Positions 10,874-22,893 of a DNA stretch of 60,570 nucleotides are shown here, one piece after another (position 1 is the stretch's first letter; each line of letters starts with the position of its first letter). The translations under genes were made by a program, and so were the position numbers. Location of the stretch: the NCBI GenBank assembly GCA_014925825.1, contig JACGCK010000245.1, forward strand, positions 1-60,570. The letters run 5' to 3'. The stretch comes from Pholiota molesta. Its lineage: Eukaryota > Basidiomycota > Agaricomycetes > Agaricales > Strophariaceae. The notes under the pieces were generated by a model, which was not told where the DNA came from, did no database searches, and saw only the letters and a program-made list of their open reading frames with translations.

Positions 10874-12687
10874 AGCGGACGCGACGAAGGTTAATCCTGG
10901 GATTAGGATAGTATGCCTTGTCGGCAGGGGATTAAGGTAACCCTAGGCGTAAATGATTGATGGTCTTGAACTAATTTATACATTCAAAAATACGGAACAA
11001 AGGGCACTGTACTCATCAGTCGGTGGCTGTAGAATGGGCGATTTCAATATAACTCATTTACATGGGCGTGTACGCAACGTGTACCCTATCTATAGTATCT
11101 CAGTATGATAATTACTTGTACCATATTCCGGTCTAAGTTTGGGTTACCGTCGAAGAATGATTGATTGTGTACGATCTGGGAATGATGATACCACATAATA
11201 CGGCAAGATATTCCCAAAAGTCAACGCTAACGTACGCGAGCTCGTTGAGACGAATAGTCAAATCTTCGAAGGTGTCTCTGTCATTTTCTACTCGTAAATT
11301 TCTCGTTTAAAGAACGAATCAATGATGCTTAGAAAACCCCGTCAATGGTGATATTTTATGAGTCTACATGTACGTGCGAATGACTAACATCTCACACGAT
11401 CGAAAGGCAAGGCACGTTGCAGTTTAATGTGCCATAATCATGGGCCAACTGACGGCGCAATATCTCATATGCCTTTCGATTCATTCCTGTCACTACTGTA
11501 TGAACTGATGGTCAATGGCTGATCTAACAATTCGCGATTTGACGACATGTCATGAACACGAATATATTTAGCACGGCTTTCGAACAGCCCAGAACGAGGA
11601 AGTGCTATGCCGCAGAATGACTTGACCTAACTTGACGCTCGTCACAAAGCAGAGGTACAAGCGGAGTTCTGCATTGGAATAGTGAAATGAACTGACCAGA
11701 AGATACAATGCTGAATGTTATTGAACGATGACCCGCAATGTATTCATATAAAAATAGAGGCCGCGCAAGAACAAGATATCATCAAATGTATTGCTGGACG
11801 ATCACTCCTTTCAAAATTCACCCCGATGTACAAATGGAAACGAGTAAATTCCATAACTGCATAACCACTGTCATCTGGGGAACATTTAGCTGCGAACAGT
11901 GACGGTCAAAAGATCTGGGTATTCAATATAGATGAAACGCTTTCAAATGATATGGGATCCGGTGCATCCGTGTCGAGGAATGGGAGGTGGAGTTAGCGCC
12001 ATTGAAGCGCCTGGGCTCGTAGCTTTTCATTTCTTCGCCATTCTACGGGCGCAGCCTTCGGATTTCGTCGGCATCATAACTCTCCGGTAATTCAAAATGC
12101 AAGGTCTCAATGAGCAACGGCGAGTCGCGACACATTCAATAATATTAATGCTTAGCTGTACAACAAATAGCTCAAGGCCGAGCATGCACGACGTACATGA
12201 CGGACTAACTCTGCTTCGATGACAGGTGTGGACCAAACATGTCTACCGTTCAACATACCCAGTAATGTCAATTTGGACTCAGAGATTCCGCCCTCGGAGA
12301 CTTCGAGCGTCAAGCCTTGGCTCGGAACCAGACACATCAAATCATTAACACTAATAATACATTATACATACATCGTACGGACAACAATGTCCTACAAATA
12401 TAAAGCACCGAACCTAAAAAACAACATCGAGGAGGGGTAGAGCTATTCCATTAACCGTTCGAATAGGATACATAGAAAGGAATCCAGATCCAGAGTTCAA
12501 AGTTAGCGTTCGTGGAATAAAGTAGAAGGAAGAACCGATGGAGAAATGTCGTTCGCCCAGTCCAGGAAGAAAATAGACGCAAGGAGAGGAGATCACGTAG
12601 CTGTCTATAACACAGCGTCGTCAACATAAAGGCCACCTCAGTCGCGAACAGATTCGACTCACCCCAACATCCCAACTAGGACACGTC
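10874..12687. other. Intergenic, 1.8 kb
   Basis: Moderately AT-rich DNA between the 5' end of the GMC gene and the 3' end of the Slm1/2-like gene. It should contain the GMC promoter near 10,874-11,100 and the other gene's 3' region near 12,600. I see no supported gene, repeat or RNA in it. Confidence 0.5.
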
Positions 12688-15328
12688 CTACGCGCTCACA
12701 GCAGTGCCCTTCTCCGCAACCCCCGGCGCGCCGACCACACTGCCCCTCGGGCTCGCCTTCTGCCCACCCACATTCACATCCGCCTTCCCGGTCTCCTTCC
12801 CCGCGTGCCCACCCTCAACCACCGCCTCCTCATGCTCCGCGTGCGGCGCGGCGCCCGCCGGCGCGCCGGGCTTGTCCGAGCTGACGGCCGCCTCCTGGTC
12901 CGAGGCGTACATATCATCCGCCTCCTCATGCTGCCCGGTCGTCACATCCCCAGCGGCGGGCGTGGCGGACCCGGACGTAGGCGCTTGGGCGGTGCTTTCC
13001 GCCTGCGGCGGCGGGGGCGGCGAGCTCGTCGTGTGATACGGTCCCTACAAAATTCATGAGAGCAATGAGTTGATATACATCGCCAGATACAAAGGGATGA
13101 CGCACCAGACTAATCGGCGGCGGCGCTTCGCCCTCATCAACACCCGCCCCACCGCCCGCCGCAGCGCTCGCGCGCGCCTTCTCCAGCTGGCGCCGGCTCA
13201 GCCGCCGGCCCACGCGCGGCGGCTCCGCGTCCGCGTCCTCGCCTCCGCTCTCGCGCTCCGCTTTGTACGAGCGCACCTCGCCCGCCTCGTTCGCCTGCAC
13301 GTCCGGCGCCTGACGGAACGCGCCGGCCGGGGGGTGCGTGTGGTACGACGCGCGCCTGGACGACTTCTTCTCGATCTACAACAAGAGGGTATCATTCAAA
13401 GCATAAGCAACACTATACAGCGAGACATAGGATTAGGGAGGACGAACAGCGTAGCCATTGGGGCCGATTTCCACATGGTACTTGAGGTCGATGGGGTGCG
13501 TGTAGAGCGGGGGCTCCTCGTACGCCACGTCCGCCTCCTCCTCCACGCTGCTCCCGTCGTCGTCCGTCTGCCCCCCAGCGCGCGCGGCCGCACGGCGCTG
13601 CGCCGCCGCCTTCGCCCTCAGCTCCCTGTCCGAGACCGGGCGCCCGAGCATCCCCGGGCCCGCACGAACTTCGAGCTCGACCTCCTCCTCCTCCTCCTCC
13701 TCTTCCTCCTCCTCCTCCTCCTCGTACTCTTCCCCGTCCCCGGACGCATACCCAACCGCGCGCACCGCCTCCTCGACGGGGCCGGTACGGTCGACGGCCT
13801 CGCTCGCGACGAGGTAGCGCGCGCAGAGCATGCGGATATCGTTCCACCACTCCATCATCTCCTCGCGGCTGCGCGCGCGGAAGCTCCACGCCTTGCTCCC
13901 CTCGCCGCCCAACAACGCCTTGAACGAGCCGCTCTTCTGCGCCGTGACCCCCGTGCCCTCCTTCGTGCCCTCAATATGGAACTTGTGCGCGCGCGCCCTC
14001 GGCCCGCTCGCCGGGCCGAGGGTGCAGTTCGGGAGGAAGAGCGAGAACGTCGGCTGAATGCCCGACGCGTGCGACGGGTCGGACGAGGCGAACTCGTGCA
14101 GGAACCCGGCCGGGGTGAGCACGAAGTAGCCCTCCGTCCACGAGCGCGTGAAGCGCTTCTTGCGCTCGAGGTGCCCGCGGTGCACGGGCATCACACTGGC
14201 GTCGTCCTTGAGCGGGTAGTTGATGACGTCGCTGTCGCGCAGGGGCGTGTCCGGGTCGAGGAGGTGGTCGCTGCGCGCGGCGAACTGGATCCACTCGCGG
14301 TCGGGCTGGATGGACGCCATGTGCGCGGCGAGCGTGCGGAAGACGGCTTGCGTGGACGTGGCGGAGCGCGCTTGCCATTCGTCGAAGGTCGCCCAGGCGG
14401 ATTGGATGGCCTTGACGATGCCTTCTTCGAAGTGGGCGCTGTTCTGCTGCATCATGACGATGGACTTCTGGAGGAGGTTTTCTTCGAGGACTTGACGTGA
14501 GAGCTGGCGATGAACAGCTTGGTTGGCGACGTATCTAAAATGCCAGGGTAAACATGTGTAAGTTGTAAAGCAAGAAAAACGTACGGATCAGCCTTGGCCT
14601 GGATATTCATCGGGGTGTTCTTGAACGTTGAAATGGCGTTAGCCAGCTCGCCAACGAGCTTTGTGGAGTGCTCACGCTCACGGGCAACACCCGCCGCGAG
14701 TTTGCCGGTGTCGTTTTGAACATTCTGATGGTACGTTAGTCGACTCGCCAAAGCGACCTTAACATGTCAGTAAACTCACCTTGATATGAGCCTTTATCTC
14801 CGCTCTTAGCTTCTGAAGGTGCTGAACGATGCTGGAGTCGATGGTGCGTCCGAGGTCGGCGTGATGGTCAGCAATCACGCGTGTTTTGTCGCGGATGTCG
14901 TAGTATACGTCCTACAGAAACTTCAGATGTTTGAACGTGAAAGGTATTGTCTCAGAACGAACCTGGAGGCCTCCTTGCCAAGAAACTGGTTACCAGCTTT
15001 GAACGGAACTTGAATGACGCCGGCGAGCTTGGCCATCTCTTTCGCGGTGTTATTCTCGATGTCTGCGATGCCCTTTATGAAAAGTTGAATTATTTATAAC
15101 GATTCGGACTGGAAAGCGACATACCTCAAAGTAGGCGGTCAGCTGTTTCACAATGGCCTTCCATGCTACGAAACGTTCGATAAGAACATCTGCGGGCTTG
15201 AGGTCCTGGAGCTCGATGTTCTTCTTGATGAGGCTCTGGTTGCGGCTGAGCGTCGAGTTCCTGCTGCGCCCACTGGCGCGGGACGCGGAGCGCGAGATGG
15301 CGGGATGGTCTGGGGACGGGAGATTCAT
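12688..15328 (-). CDS. Slm1/Slm2-like F-BAR/PH-domain protein (apparent 1-nt lesion in exon 2)
   Basis: Homologue of yeast Slm1/2, PI(4,5)P2-binding effectors of TORC2 and calcineurin at the plasma membrane and eisosomes. I read seven exons: 15328-15125, 15072-14963, 14911-14780, 14724-14585, 14534 to about 13460, about 13375-13110, and a last one from about 13045 to 12688. The N-terminal helical part (NIELQDLKPADVLIERF, then DVYYDIRDKTRVIADHH and KLVGELANAISTFKNTP) leads to a PH domain (PVHRGHLERKKRFTRSW to SFRARSREEMMEWWNDIRML). Then come a Glu-rich run (about 13680-13730) and a low-complexity tail. Exon 2 ends in phase 2 while exon 3 reads sensibly only from phase 0, and no other acceptor repairs this. 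A 1-nt deletion near 14976 is the simplest reason. Confidence 0.88.
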
Positions 15329-15499
15329 GATGGCGGTATCCGCCCAAGATGTTTCTCAACCGACTTTATATACACACGCGCGTTGACGTCACACACCCAG
15401 GGGCTGCTGCCACACAACGCCAAACAAGCTCTACGTGTGCTGCGTGTTTGCTGGCAGCGGTCAACCTCCTCCTCCTCCCAAAATTCCTTGCCGCCCATC
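15329..15499. promoter_or_regulatory. Bidirectional promoter between Slm1/2-like gene and PHO88, with a CRE-type site
   Basis: Only 171 bp separate the two divergent start codons, so both promoters share this DNA. It contains a TATA-like TTTATATA near 15366 and the full palindrome TGACGTCA at 15384-15391, the classical ATF/CREB (bZIP) site. That a bZIP factor acts here is inference. Confidence 0.55.
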
Positions 15500-16806
15500 A
15501 TGAACTCCGGTGTACAGAACCTCGTCGTCTCCCTTGGGGCAATGCAGCGTATGTTTAAAACATATAACGTTCTGCGAACAGCCCTGATAACGAAATTTTT
15601 ACACAGTTGCCCGCAAGATTCCTTTCGAAGATCCCGTCATTCTCAACTACGTTCGCATTGGTTACATCGTCTCCCAAGTCATCATTCTCGGCGCCTACTA
15701 CTACGTTTCGCTCGCAGTATGTTTTTTTCTCTCGACCCGTCCGAACGCAGCTCATCATGGACCCACAGATCAAGAAGAAGAATGACCAAACGGTGCTCAA
15801 ATACGGTTAGTCTGTTCCTGCTTTCGCGCTCTCGGCCTGCGTTCTTACGCACTTCGTACGTCGGTAGTGGAGCCTTCCTCGCCCATGGTGCGTCATCTTC
15901 ACCCTTCACTCCAGAACCATCCACTTACCGTTCCTGACTCCTGTAGTCGCAAGACGAACCCAAGCTTGTGACCACCACTATACGCGACTATGACCTATCG
16001 GAAACATCGAAACTGGTGCGTACCCTTCCATCCGCTCGCGATGCCCCACCACAGCTCACTTCTCTTCGCGTAGCTGCGCTCCGTCTACATGGGTATCGCC
16101 ATGATGGGCGTCATGCACATCTACTTCCATTTCACCCAGCCCCTGTTCATTCAGGCCCTCATGGGTGTCAAGAACCTGTACGACGCGAAACCTGTCGCTA
16201 TCTACATCCTCGGAAAGCCGGCTACCGGAGACCTCAAGCGACCTTTCAAGACTGCTTCCATGTTCGGAGGTAAGTGCCCCATCCGTTCATTTGTTTCTCC
16301 CTCGTTTTTGTTTTCGGTTCCCATTCTCGTCACCGCACACTGTTCCCTCGTATCATCGCACCTCTTATCAGCGCTTCTTCGCAACATGCTCTGCCTCCAT
16401 TCTTTCCTCCCGCCCCCTGTCTCCGCCCTCATTTGGGCTGTCGCATGCTTCCTCACCCGCGCCTCCTGTCCTGCCTCGCCGCATCCTCACCGCCCCACTT
16501 GTGCTCTCTTCTCACATTTCGTATCTTTTCCACGTTCATTCGCCCCTACGACCTCGCCGCCTACGCTATCCACACGCTCCCATCTCATCCCATCGAATTT
16601 TTTCCATCTTCCTTCCTACCGCTTCGCTTTCCCTTCTTCACCTCTTCGCATCCCCCCAATCCTCTTCCCCATCTTCCCCATCTTTCTCTCCCCCCCGTTC
16701 CCGCACACCAACTAACTAACCTCCCTCTGCAGCCGCCACCGGCCCACAAACAGACGCCGCCGCCATCGCCGAGGCCGAGAAGCGTGTCGGAAAGAAGGAG
16801 GAGTAG
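15500..16806 (+). CDS. PHO88: Pho88/Snd3-family ER membrane protein
   Basis: Homologue of yeast PHO88/SND3, an ER membrane protein first linked to phosphate transport and later to the SND pathway that targets proteins to the ER. The frame closes across six exons with consistent phases: short first exon (MNSGVQNLVVSLGAMQ), then KIPFEDPVILNYVRIGYIV with a membrane helix, KKKNDQTVLKYVEP, EPKLVTTTIRDYD, a long exon with the second hydrophobic segment (MGIAMMGVMHIYFHFTQPL) and the family hallmark ILGKPATGDLKRPF. A last exon after a long intron (about 16270-16732) encodes a lysine-rich tail ending VGKKEE. About 190 residues, the usual family length. No lesion seen. It is divergent from the Slm1/2-like gene. 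Confidence 0.92.
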
Positions 16807-17947
16807 ACGTAGACCCGCACACTACACTACCTACCCCACACGCCCCACGCACTCCGCTGTCCGTTCCCCTCCCCCAGTGCGTTGGTTGCGTGGTAAGACG
16901 CGGACGCGGATGTTCGCCACCGGTCGCTAGTGAGGATTCGTAGATTAGCATTTATATATTATTGGGTGTCAAGGATTATTTGTGGATTGGCGTTTCGTGA
17001 GACGTGGTCAGTTGGTGAATACGCCAAGCATCAATACGCGCGAGCGATGTGCACGACGCCGAATGTAGGTGGGTAGGCTCGAGTGAAATTTTTGTCGTAT
17101 ATATGCCAACGTCGATACAATGATAGATGGACGGAGCGTATGAACTAGGATACCCATGCCCGTTGTCTCCGTACAAGTTCATAATTATACCCACATTTTA
17201 AGAGTCCTTCTACTACAAATTCACATGGTCGACGACCTCAATCGTAATGCTTAATGGCTGTTTACATTCGTATAGCGTCAAATAATGCCGAAAACAGCGA
17301 TTCGTTCAGGTAAAAGTCCAGGTTATCTCCGCATCCAAAAGAATCACATTGGCCAGACTGAAACGACTTCAAGGCATATTATATCTACTCCTCCGTTGTT
17401 CGAAATGTTGTGATGCGTTTCTCCCGCGAGTTACATGTGTACTCGCTGACCCAAATAGAAATTACGCCGGATCCAGCCATGACGTTCTTCCATTTGACAT
17501 TTCTTAGCGCTCGTGCTTATTTTAGGCACGTAGAAAAGCGCTCAATGCACGAAAGTGGATATGAGAAAGGAAGATGGAAGTCATATCTGTAGATCTTTTG
17601 TTCTTTCATACAAAGACCATATGGCCCGTTCTTCCAACGTGCGAGATTGGAATTGGAATCTATTGCATCGGAGAAATTATTAAAGGTTCATACACCCATG
17701 TTCAACGCACGAGTACAACGGCTGTCGTGGTCTTCCCTTAAAACATTTACATCGCCCATATGTTCTTGACATAACTTTCGCAGACAGTGGGAGTATGGAC
17801 AACGCATTTCCAAACCCTCGGCGACATGACTCCCCATTTCTGGAATCTGAGTTTCGTACTATGCAACCGCGAGACTTAAAATGGCTGCGTCAACCTGTTT
17901 TGAAGGAAACTTCACCACAGAAAGTGTGCAGCTGAATATCTCTGATA
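16807..17947. other. Intergenic, 1.1 kb
   Basis: The 3' region of PHO88 followed by AT-rich DNA leading to the next gene. Only small open frames without recognisable content. Confidence 0.5.
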
Positions 17948-18670
17948 TGAAGCTTTTTCCAGTACTCGTATCCGCCTCTATTATCTTGACAACCCAGGCG
18001 GGAGGCGACGATCTTGGAGCACGTAGTTCTCAATTTTATCAGCCCCCCTTCGCTAACAAACACCATCCCATAACAGAACCGAGCAGCACTGACATGCGCC
18101 GACCCAACCACCGCTGTCCCTGCGTTCCAAGCCTACAGCCCCAGCTGGCGCGCCCACCTGTGGGATCCTCTCCTCGAGGACATCGTCGGCACCAACTCCG
18201 TCGGGTCCGATTTCCAGCTCCAAGGCGCGCTGGCGCGCGTCTTCCCGGGCCCGTCCAACTTCACCGTCCCCGTCTACCGCCTCGCGAACGGCGCCCTGCT
18301 GGACTGGATGCTCGTGCCGTCGACGGACGGCGCGGTGCCGAGCGCGGCGGGGTACACCGTGGACGGGGTTGTTGCGTATGTGTACCCGACGCAGGTCTGC
18401 GGGAGCGTGCCGCTGTATTCCGCGTTCAGCGCGTCGCTGGGAGATCATTGGTACACAACGAATGTCAATGGGAGGAACCGGATGGTTCAGCTTGGGTATG
18501 TGGACTCGGGGATTCAGGGATATGTTCTTCCCTTCGGTGCGGTGACGGATCTTTACCTGTCAAGAATGGCTTTGCTGATACCGTTGTACAGATTGTGGGT
18601 GCACTTGATGGATTTATATCTTCTGCTGGTTTTCACTTTTGGGTGTTTTTGGGCTTCGAGTCGCGAATGA
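17948..18670 (+). CDS. Secreted DUF5648-like protein
   Basis: The chosen start opens a signal-peptide-like MKLFPVLVSASIILTTQAGG. An intron of about 70 nt probably joins it (donor GTAGTT near 18026, acceptor AG near 18089, phase 1) to the main exon. That exon reads AYSPSWRAHLWDP, VYRLANGALLDWML, VYPTQVCGSVPLYSAFS, DHWYTTNVNGRNRM and DSGIQGYVLP. The alternation of short Y/L-A/F-N-x-DHWYTT motifs is typical of the DUF5648 repeat seen in fungal and bacterial secreted proteins. Molecular role is unknown; cell-surface binding is a guess. The last 35 residues after IQGYVLPFGA are hydrophobic and may be frame extension rather than true protein. The exact exon 1 boundary is uncertain. Confidence 0.65.
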
Positions 18671-20929
18671 TTTGTTTCAGTTTAGTAGAATAATTGTAGC
18701 AGGATATGTCGGGTGGATTGAATTTCAATAAGCGCCCGGTACTTAGGCTCCCGGTGCTTAGATTATGACTCATATACGTGTCCATCGGAATTATTTAAAC
18801 CTGTTTCACTGGGTACGCTGCCACTCGAGAACCATTCTCAAGAATATCAGCGGAAGAAAATATCTACTGTTCTGCCTTTGACGTCGGATGGAAGAATCGA
18901 AAAGAGTGCGTTAAAGATGGATTCGGCAATGAATGAGCATGGTGGAGATTTTATTTGCTTCGAACAGATGTCACAACTCCTGACGAGCAACAAGGAAGCT
19001 GGAAATTCTACTCACCCAATGAGCGTATCGACCAGAACCGACCAATCATCTGTCTCATAAACTGGAGTAGACACTGCGGTGTCGTCGACTACGGCACACG
19101 ACTTACGCTGCCGCAGAGACACTGACCATGTATCGTGAGCGCCCAGTCCGATCTGAAAACAATTCCCAACGAGCGGCGAGCGTCAAGCGGCGAAACGATA
19201 ATGGTTCACTCAACCGCTCATCAAGGCTCGTAAAAAGTGCGCTTAATTGCGATCGACGCTGATGAACATGGTATGTAAGATGCGGACATGAGTAGTGAGT
19301 GATCGACGTTAAAATAGTGCCCAAACTCATCCAGTTGTTCGTAAGTACGTCGCAGCCGAGCACTAAGCGCGGAGCGGCCCTTTTTTTCTCCATCCCATGG
19401 GGTCGGAATGTTGTCTGTAAATTCCCAACATGAGTATACGCGCACCGGTTTCCAAGGGGTCGCTGCCTGCTTACCAGGACACATTGCGTCCTGCGCCCGG
19501 GGAGCATCCATCACCCATTCCTCTCCAATGAGCACCACCACAATGACAGAGCAGCACCCTGATCCTGAATAAATCGGCGCATCTGCTTAAAGCAGTACCG
19601 ACGGCCGTAAGGATGGGGACTAGGTGAGCGCGTCGACGCCCGCGATCCTTCTGAGCAGCGGTGTGAGTAAGATACAACCACGTTGTTTCGAGCTGGAAGG
19701 TTCGCGTCAGCTTGTCTCCCGTTTCCTGACCTCTCCATGGACCATCTCGCAGGCGACCACCATTCGAACTGGGCCTCCGCGTCCACCTTCCCTTGCGCCA
19801 CATGCCGTCGATGAGAGCATCATGTTGCCTGCATACAGAGTTTCTGGCCATACAACGACGAGAATATGGACCGCTGAGGCTAGACATGAGAGCAGACGAA
19901 GTCCGGGATATCCGCGTGACGGAGTAGTGCTGCAAGTTGGCAGCTCTAGTTGGGGAGGCTGAAGGTGATCGATGGTCGCCGTCTGCAGGAAGCTGATCCT
20001 AGGAGAAGAGCGTGGAATAGTTCGGGGGGAGACCTCTCAGATGATAGCGGGTAGAATGAAAGACGGCGCTGAGCCTCATTATGTTTCGATTGCAGAAAGG
20101 ACTTTCGACGACAACTCGACGAACCAACGACGAACGCCAGAGCGCGAGAAACGGATGCGGACGAGTGCGTGCCGCGCCGGCAGTTTCCGCGATGCCGATC
20201 ACCCATACAACGTGCTCGAAAACTCAAACCCTTCACACTTGTACTCTCTCCCATTCTCCTATAGGATCGCACATCGACCACACAACTCTACCAGTCTCAT
20301 AGCGGGCACGCCAGGCCATTCAGAAGGCATCCCAACTCAGCGCGCAAAGTGACAACTTGGACAAGTCGTCAAGTACGATTTGGACAGCTGCTAATTCCGA
20401 ATTCGAGAAAGTGTTTAGCGGGGAAGCTTGACATCTGGAGAGTGCCCTTAATTATCTTTCTTTCTCCATCTCCGATAAGCTATGTTTTCTATCACTTGCG
20501 GACTCGAGGCTGCTTTCTCTTTCTTGTTTTTATAAGCGCAGCAAATCAGAACGGAACGATACTTTGCGCGTAGGAGGAGGAGAACGCATCTCTACCACAC
20601 ATCGCGTCGCAGACACAACGCACCTGTGCAAGAAAACTCCATCCCTTCGAGTTGCTTTAACAAGGGTAGCTCCCTCCTCGGGCGCCACCATCACGAACAT
20701 ACGCACGGCTGCTGATCCTCATGTATGTATCTGAATTGTTCGGGCGACAGGTGTCTATTTTTAATCTAATAGAAAACATTCCGTCCGTTCTAAGTTCGCG
20801 AACCTGGGGAGGGTTTCTCGTATAACTAACCCTTTACAAACAAAAAAAGACTTCTCCTCAATCAACTCGTCCCCTTGATTCCGCACCTGCACGTCCGTCG
20901 AGCTCGCCGCCCCACAAAGACAACGCCCG
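18671..20929. other. Intergenic, 2.3 kb, no supported gene
   Basis: Several open frames of 60-150 codons exist on both strands (for example minus 19935-19471 and plus 19972-20352), but they overlap one another, show no conserved motif, no signal peptide and no splice-linked continuation. I therefore annotate none. A poly(T)-rich tract lies near 19380. Confidence 0.5.
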
Positions 20930-21418
20930 ATGCATCCCACCCTCCTCACCGCCCTCCTCGCAATCGGCGCCTGCCTCCCCGCGCACGCCAGCAGCCCGTC
21001 CGGCACGCCCACCGCATTCGCCTGCCCCGCGGCGGACAACCTCAACTTCGCCCTCGGCGCCAGCGACCTCACCGTCGACCCCATCTTCTGCTCGTACCCC
21101 GCCGTCCCCGACGAGAGCCCCAGCGACTTCTTCTGCACCTACTCCAAGGTGCGCAGTACATAACAGCTTATCTCCAGTGCGGACGGCCGCTGATGCGCGG
21201 GTGTTGATGGACAGACGACTGGAGCGCTGGTGGAGGACCATGACGCAGGGCTGTGCCCGCCGAGTGCGCCGCTGGTCACCAACCCACGGCGGCGCGACGC
21301 GATCGCACGCGCGCCCTTGCCGACGCGCCCGCTGAGCAGCGTCCGCGGGGTGAAGGACAGCGCGGCGCGCAGGAGTTACCTCAAGAAGCGCCGCGCCAGC
21401 CCTGAGCACGCGCTCTGA
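20930..21418 (+). CDS. Small secreted four-cysteine protein
   Basis: Two exons. Exon 1 (20930 to about 21149) encodes a clear signal peptide, MHPTLLTALLAIGACLPAHA, then a mature part with cysteines in AFACPAADN, PIFCSYPA and FFCTYSK. A GT...AG intron (about 21150-21213, donor GTGCGC, acceptor GACAG) leads to exon 2, which supplies the fourth cysteine (GLCPPSAP). It finishes in a basic tail (RRSYLKKRR) with the stop near 21418. The mature protein is about 120 residues with four cysteines, enough for two disulfides. It resembles small secreted proteins abundant in Agaricomycetes; function unknown. Confidence 0.7.
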
Positions 21419-21763
21419 GCGCGGAAGGAGGGGGCTATTGGGCGCCATTTCCTTTCGGTGTTCGCGAACATTTTCGTAGATATTATGGACGTTTGCGCAG
21501 CGCTGGAGGAGGGGGGCTATTGCGTGCGTTTTAGTAGATGTCATGGGCCTCCACGTCGTTTCTCCCGATATACTTGATTATACAATCTTTTGTTCGAAGA
21601 TGCATCCGCGCACTCGTGTAGCTTACTATGTTTGTAATTTTGTTCCAAAAACAGTGCATTTCCTTCTTTGAATTGCGCGATATGAATAGATCACTTCTAA
21701 CACCCACGGTCCTACCGATGTTAGGCTTTTTCATGTAAATTGAATACATATGGGCGGCAGAGC
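21419..21763. other. Short intergenic stretch left of the KDZ-1 transposon
   Basis: The 3' region of the small secreted protein gene followed by AT-rich host DNA. The 7-bp target copy GAAAAGT begins at 21764. Nothing else recognised. Confidence 0.5.
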
Positions 21764-21770
21764 GAAAAGT

Positions 21771-22702
21771 CACCTAATCTTCCCACCCCGAGCGGCTTAT
21801 AAGCTGCGGAGATCCGATGCTCACGTGGCATCAGATTTGCCAGAAAACATACAATAACCCTTGCTCGTCGAGAACGCCTGTCAAGAAAGCTGACTTGTCT
21901 GAATATCAGAGCTCCCGGCAACGTCGGATCCCGTCCCCCGCCATGGGCGCGTCTGCCGCCATCTACCGCGCGTCCCGCCAGGTACCACTCCCTTCCCCAC
22001 GCCCTATTCCTTCCCGTTTTAGTGATTCCCCCGCCTTGGCCCGCCCCTCCCGCCTCTGTACTTGTACCCCCCGCCGCTTTGGCATTCCGTCCCCCCCGGC
22101 CCCGCGCTTCTTTCGCAAAGTAAAATATACCTTTATATCCTTGTACCCATTGACACAATATGTACGTTGCCCGACGTTGTTGGCCATAACCTCCTCTACT
22201 AATTATGCAATGTTAAAGAGTACTACCCCACTAAAGTACATTGTATATATAGAGGGGATGATAATACAATGCTCTATCTATTGTATCAAATGACCTCTAT
22301 GCAGTGAACATGAGCCTCAGCGTGCGCATTGGTTAGCGCGCGCCCGAACCTCGCGCCGTCGCGCGGCGCTTACTTCGTTGATTATTTCCTTTTCCGTGAT
22401 ATCAACCAAGACGCGTACAACGATCACGCGTCTCTCGGTAGCTATCGGACGTGCCTGTGGGGCGCTACATGTTCGTTGATTCCTGCCTTTTTAGTAATTC
22501 CAACCAGTTGCTGGAAGGAGACGTCCCCGAAATAGATGTCGGATTTATTAGCGCCCATGATGATAGGTACTAGCGGCTACCGGAAATGTCGGTGGGTCTG
22601 TGGGGCAAGGGCGCTATCACGCGCTATGATATGTTCGTTGATTTTTTCCTTTTCCGTATTTTCAACCAGTTATCACAAGGAGATGCACTCAAAATAACTG
22701 TC
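21771..22702 (+). repeat. Left terminal inverted repeat of KDZ-1
   Basis: Matches the reverse complement of about 40877-41789. The outer ~790 bp are nearly identical; the inner ~140 bp are recognisable but more diverged. It contains a large GC-rich block and three imperfect copies of a subterminal word TCGTTGATTnnTTCCTTTTCCG plus CAACCA (near 22375, 22471 and 22632), candidate transposase-binding repeats. The open frame at 21817-22293 recurs in the other arm with one residue changed and is not a gene. Confidence 0.9.
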
Positions 22703-22893
22703 GAGATGAGCAGATATGTCAGCTCCCCAATCACTAAAGTCTAATCATCACTTATCATCTCTTATCATTGTTGAATTACTCATATCTTCATCGCTAAAAT
22801 CAGCAAATGCACATAATATTAAGATACAGCTATGGGAACATGTCTGCGAATTTGGAACAGGCCGTCGCAAAACGAGGGCCCAACGAGGACCAG

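Noticed and set aside
13070..14500. 476-codon plus-strand open frame rich in Arg/Leu
   Set aside because: It is the antisense of the GC-rich Slm1/2-like exons; the minus strand carries the conserved PH domain and splice sites.
21817..22293. 158-codon frame found identically at 41743-41267
   Set aside because: It lies in the KDZ-1 inverted repeats and is duplicated because the repeats are; no protein features.
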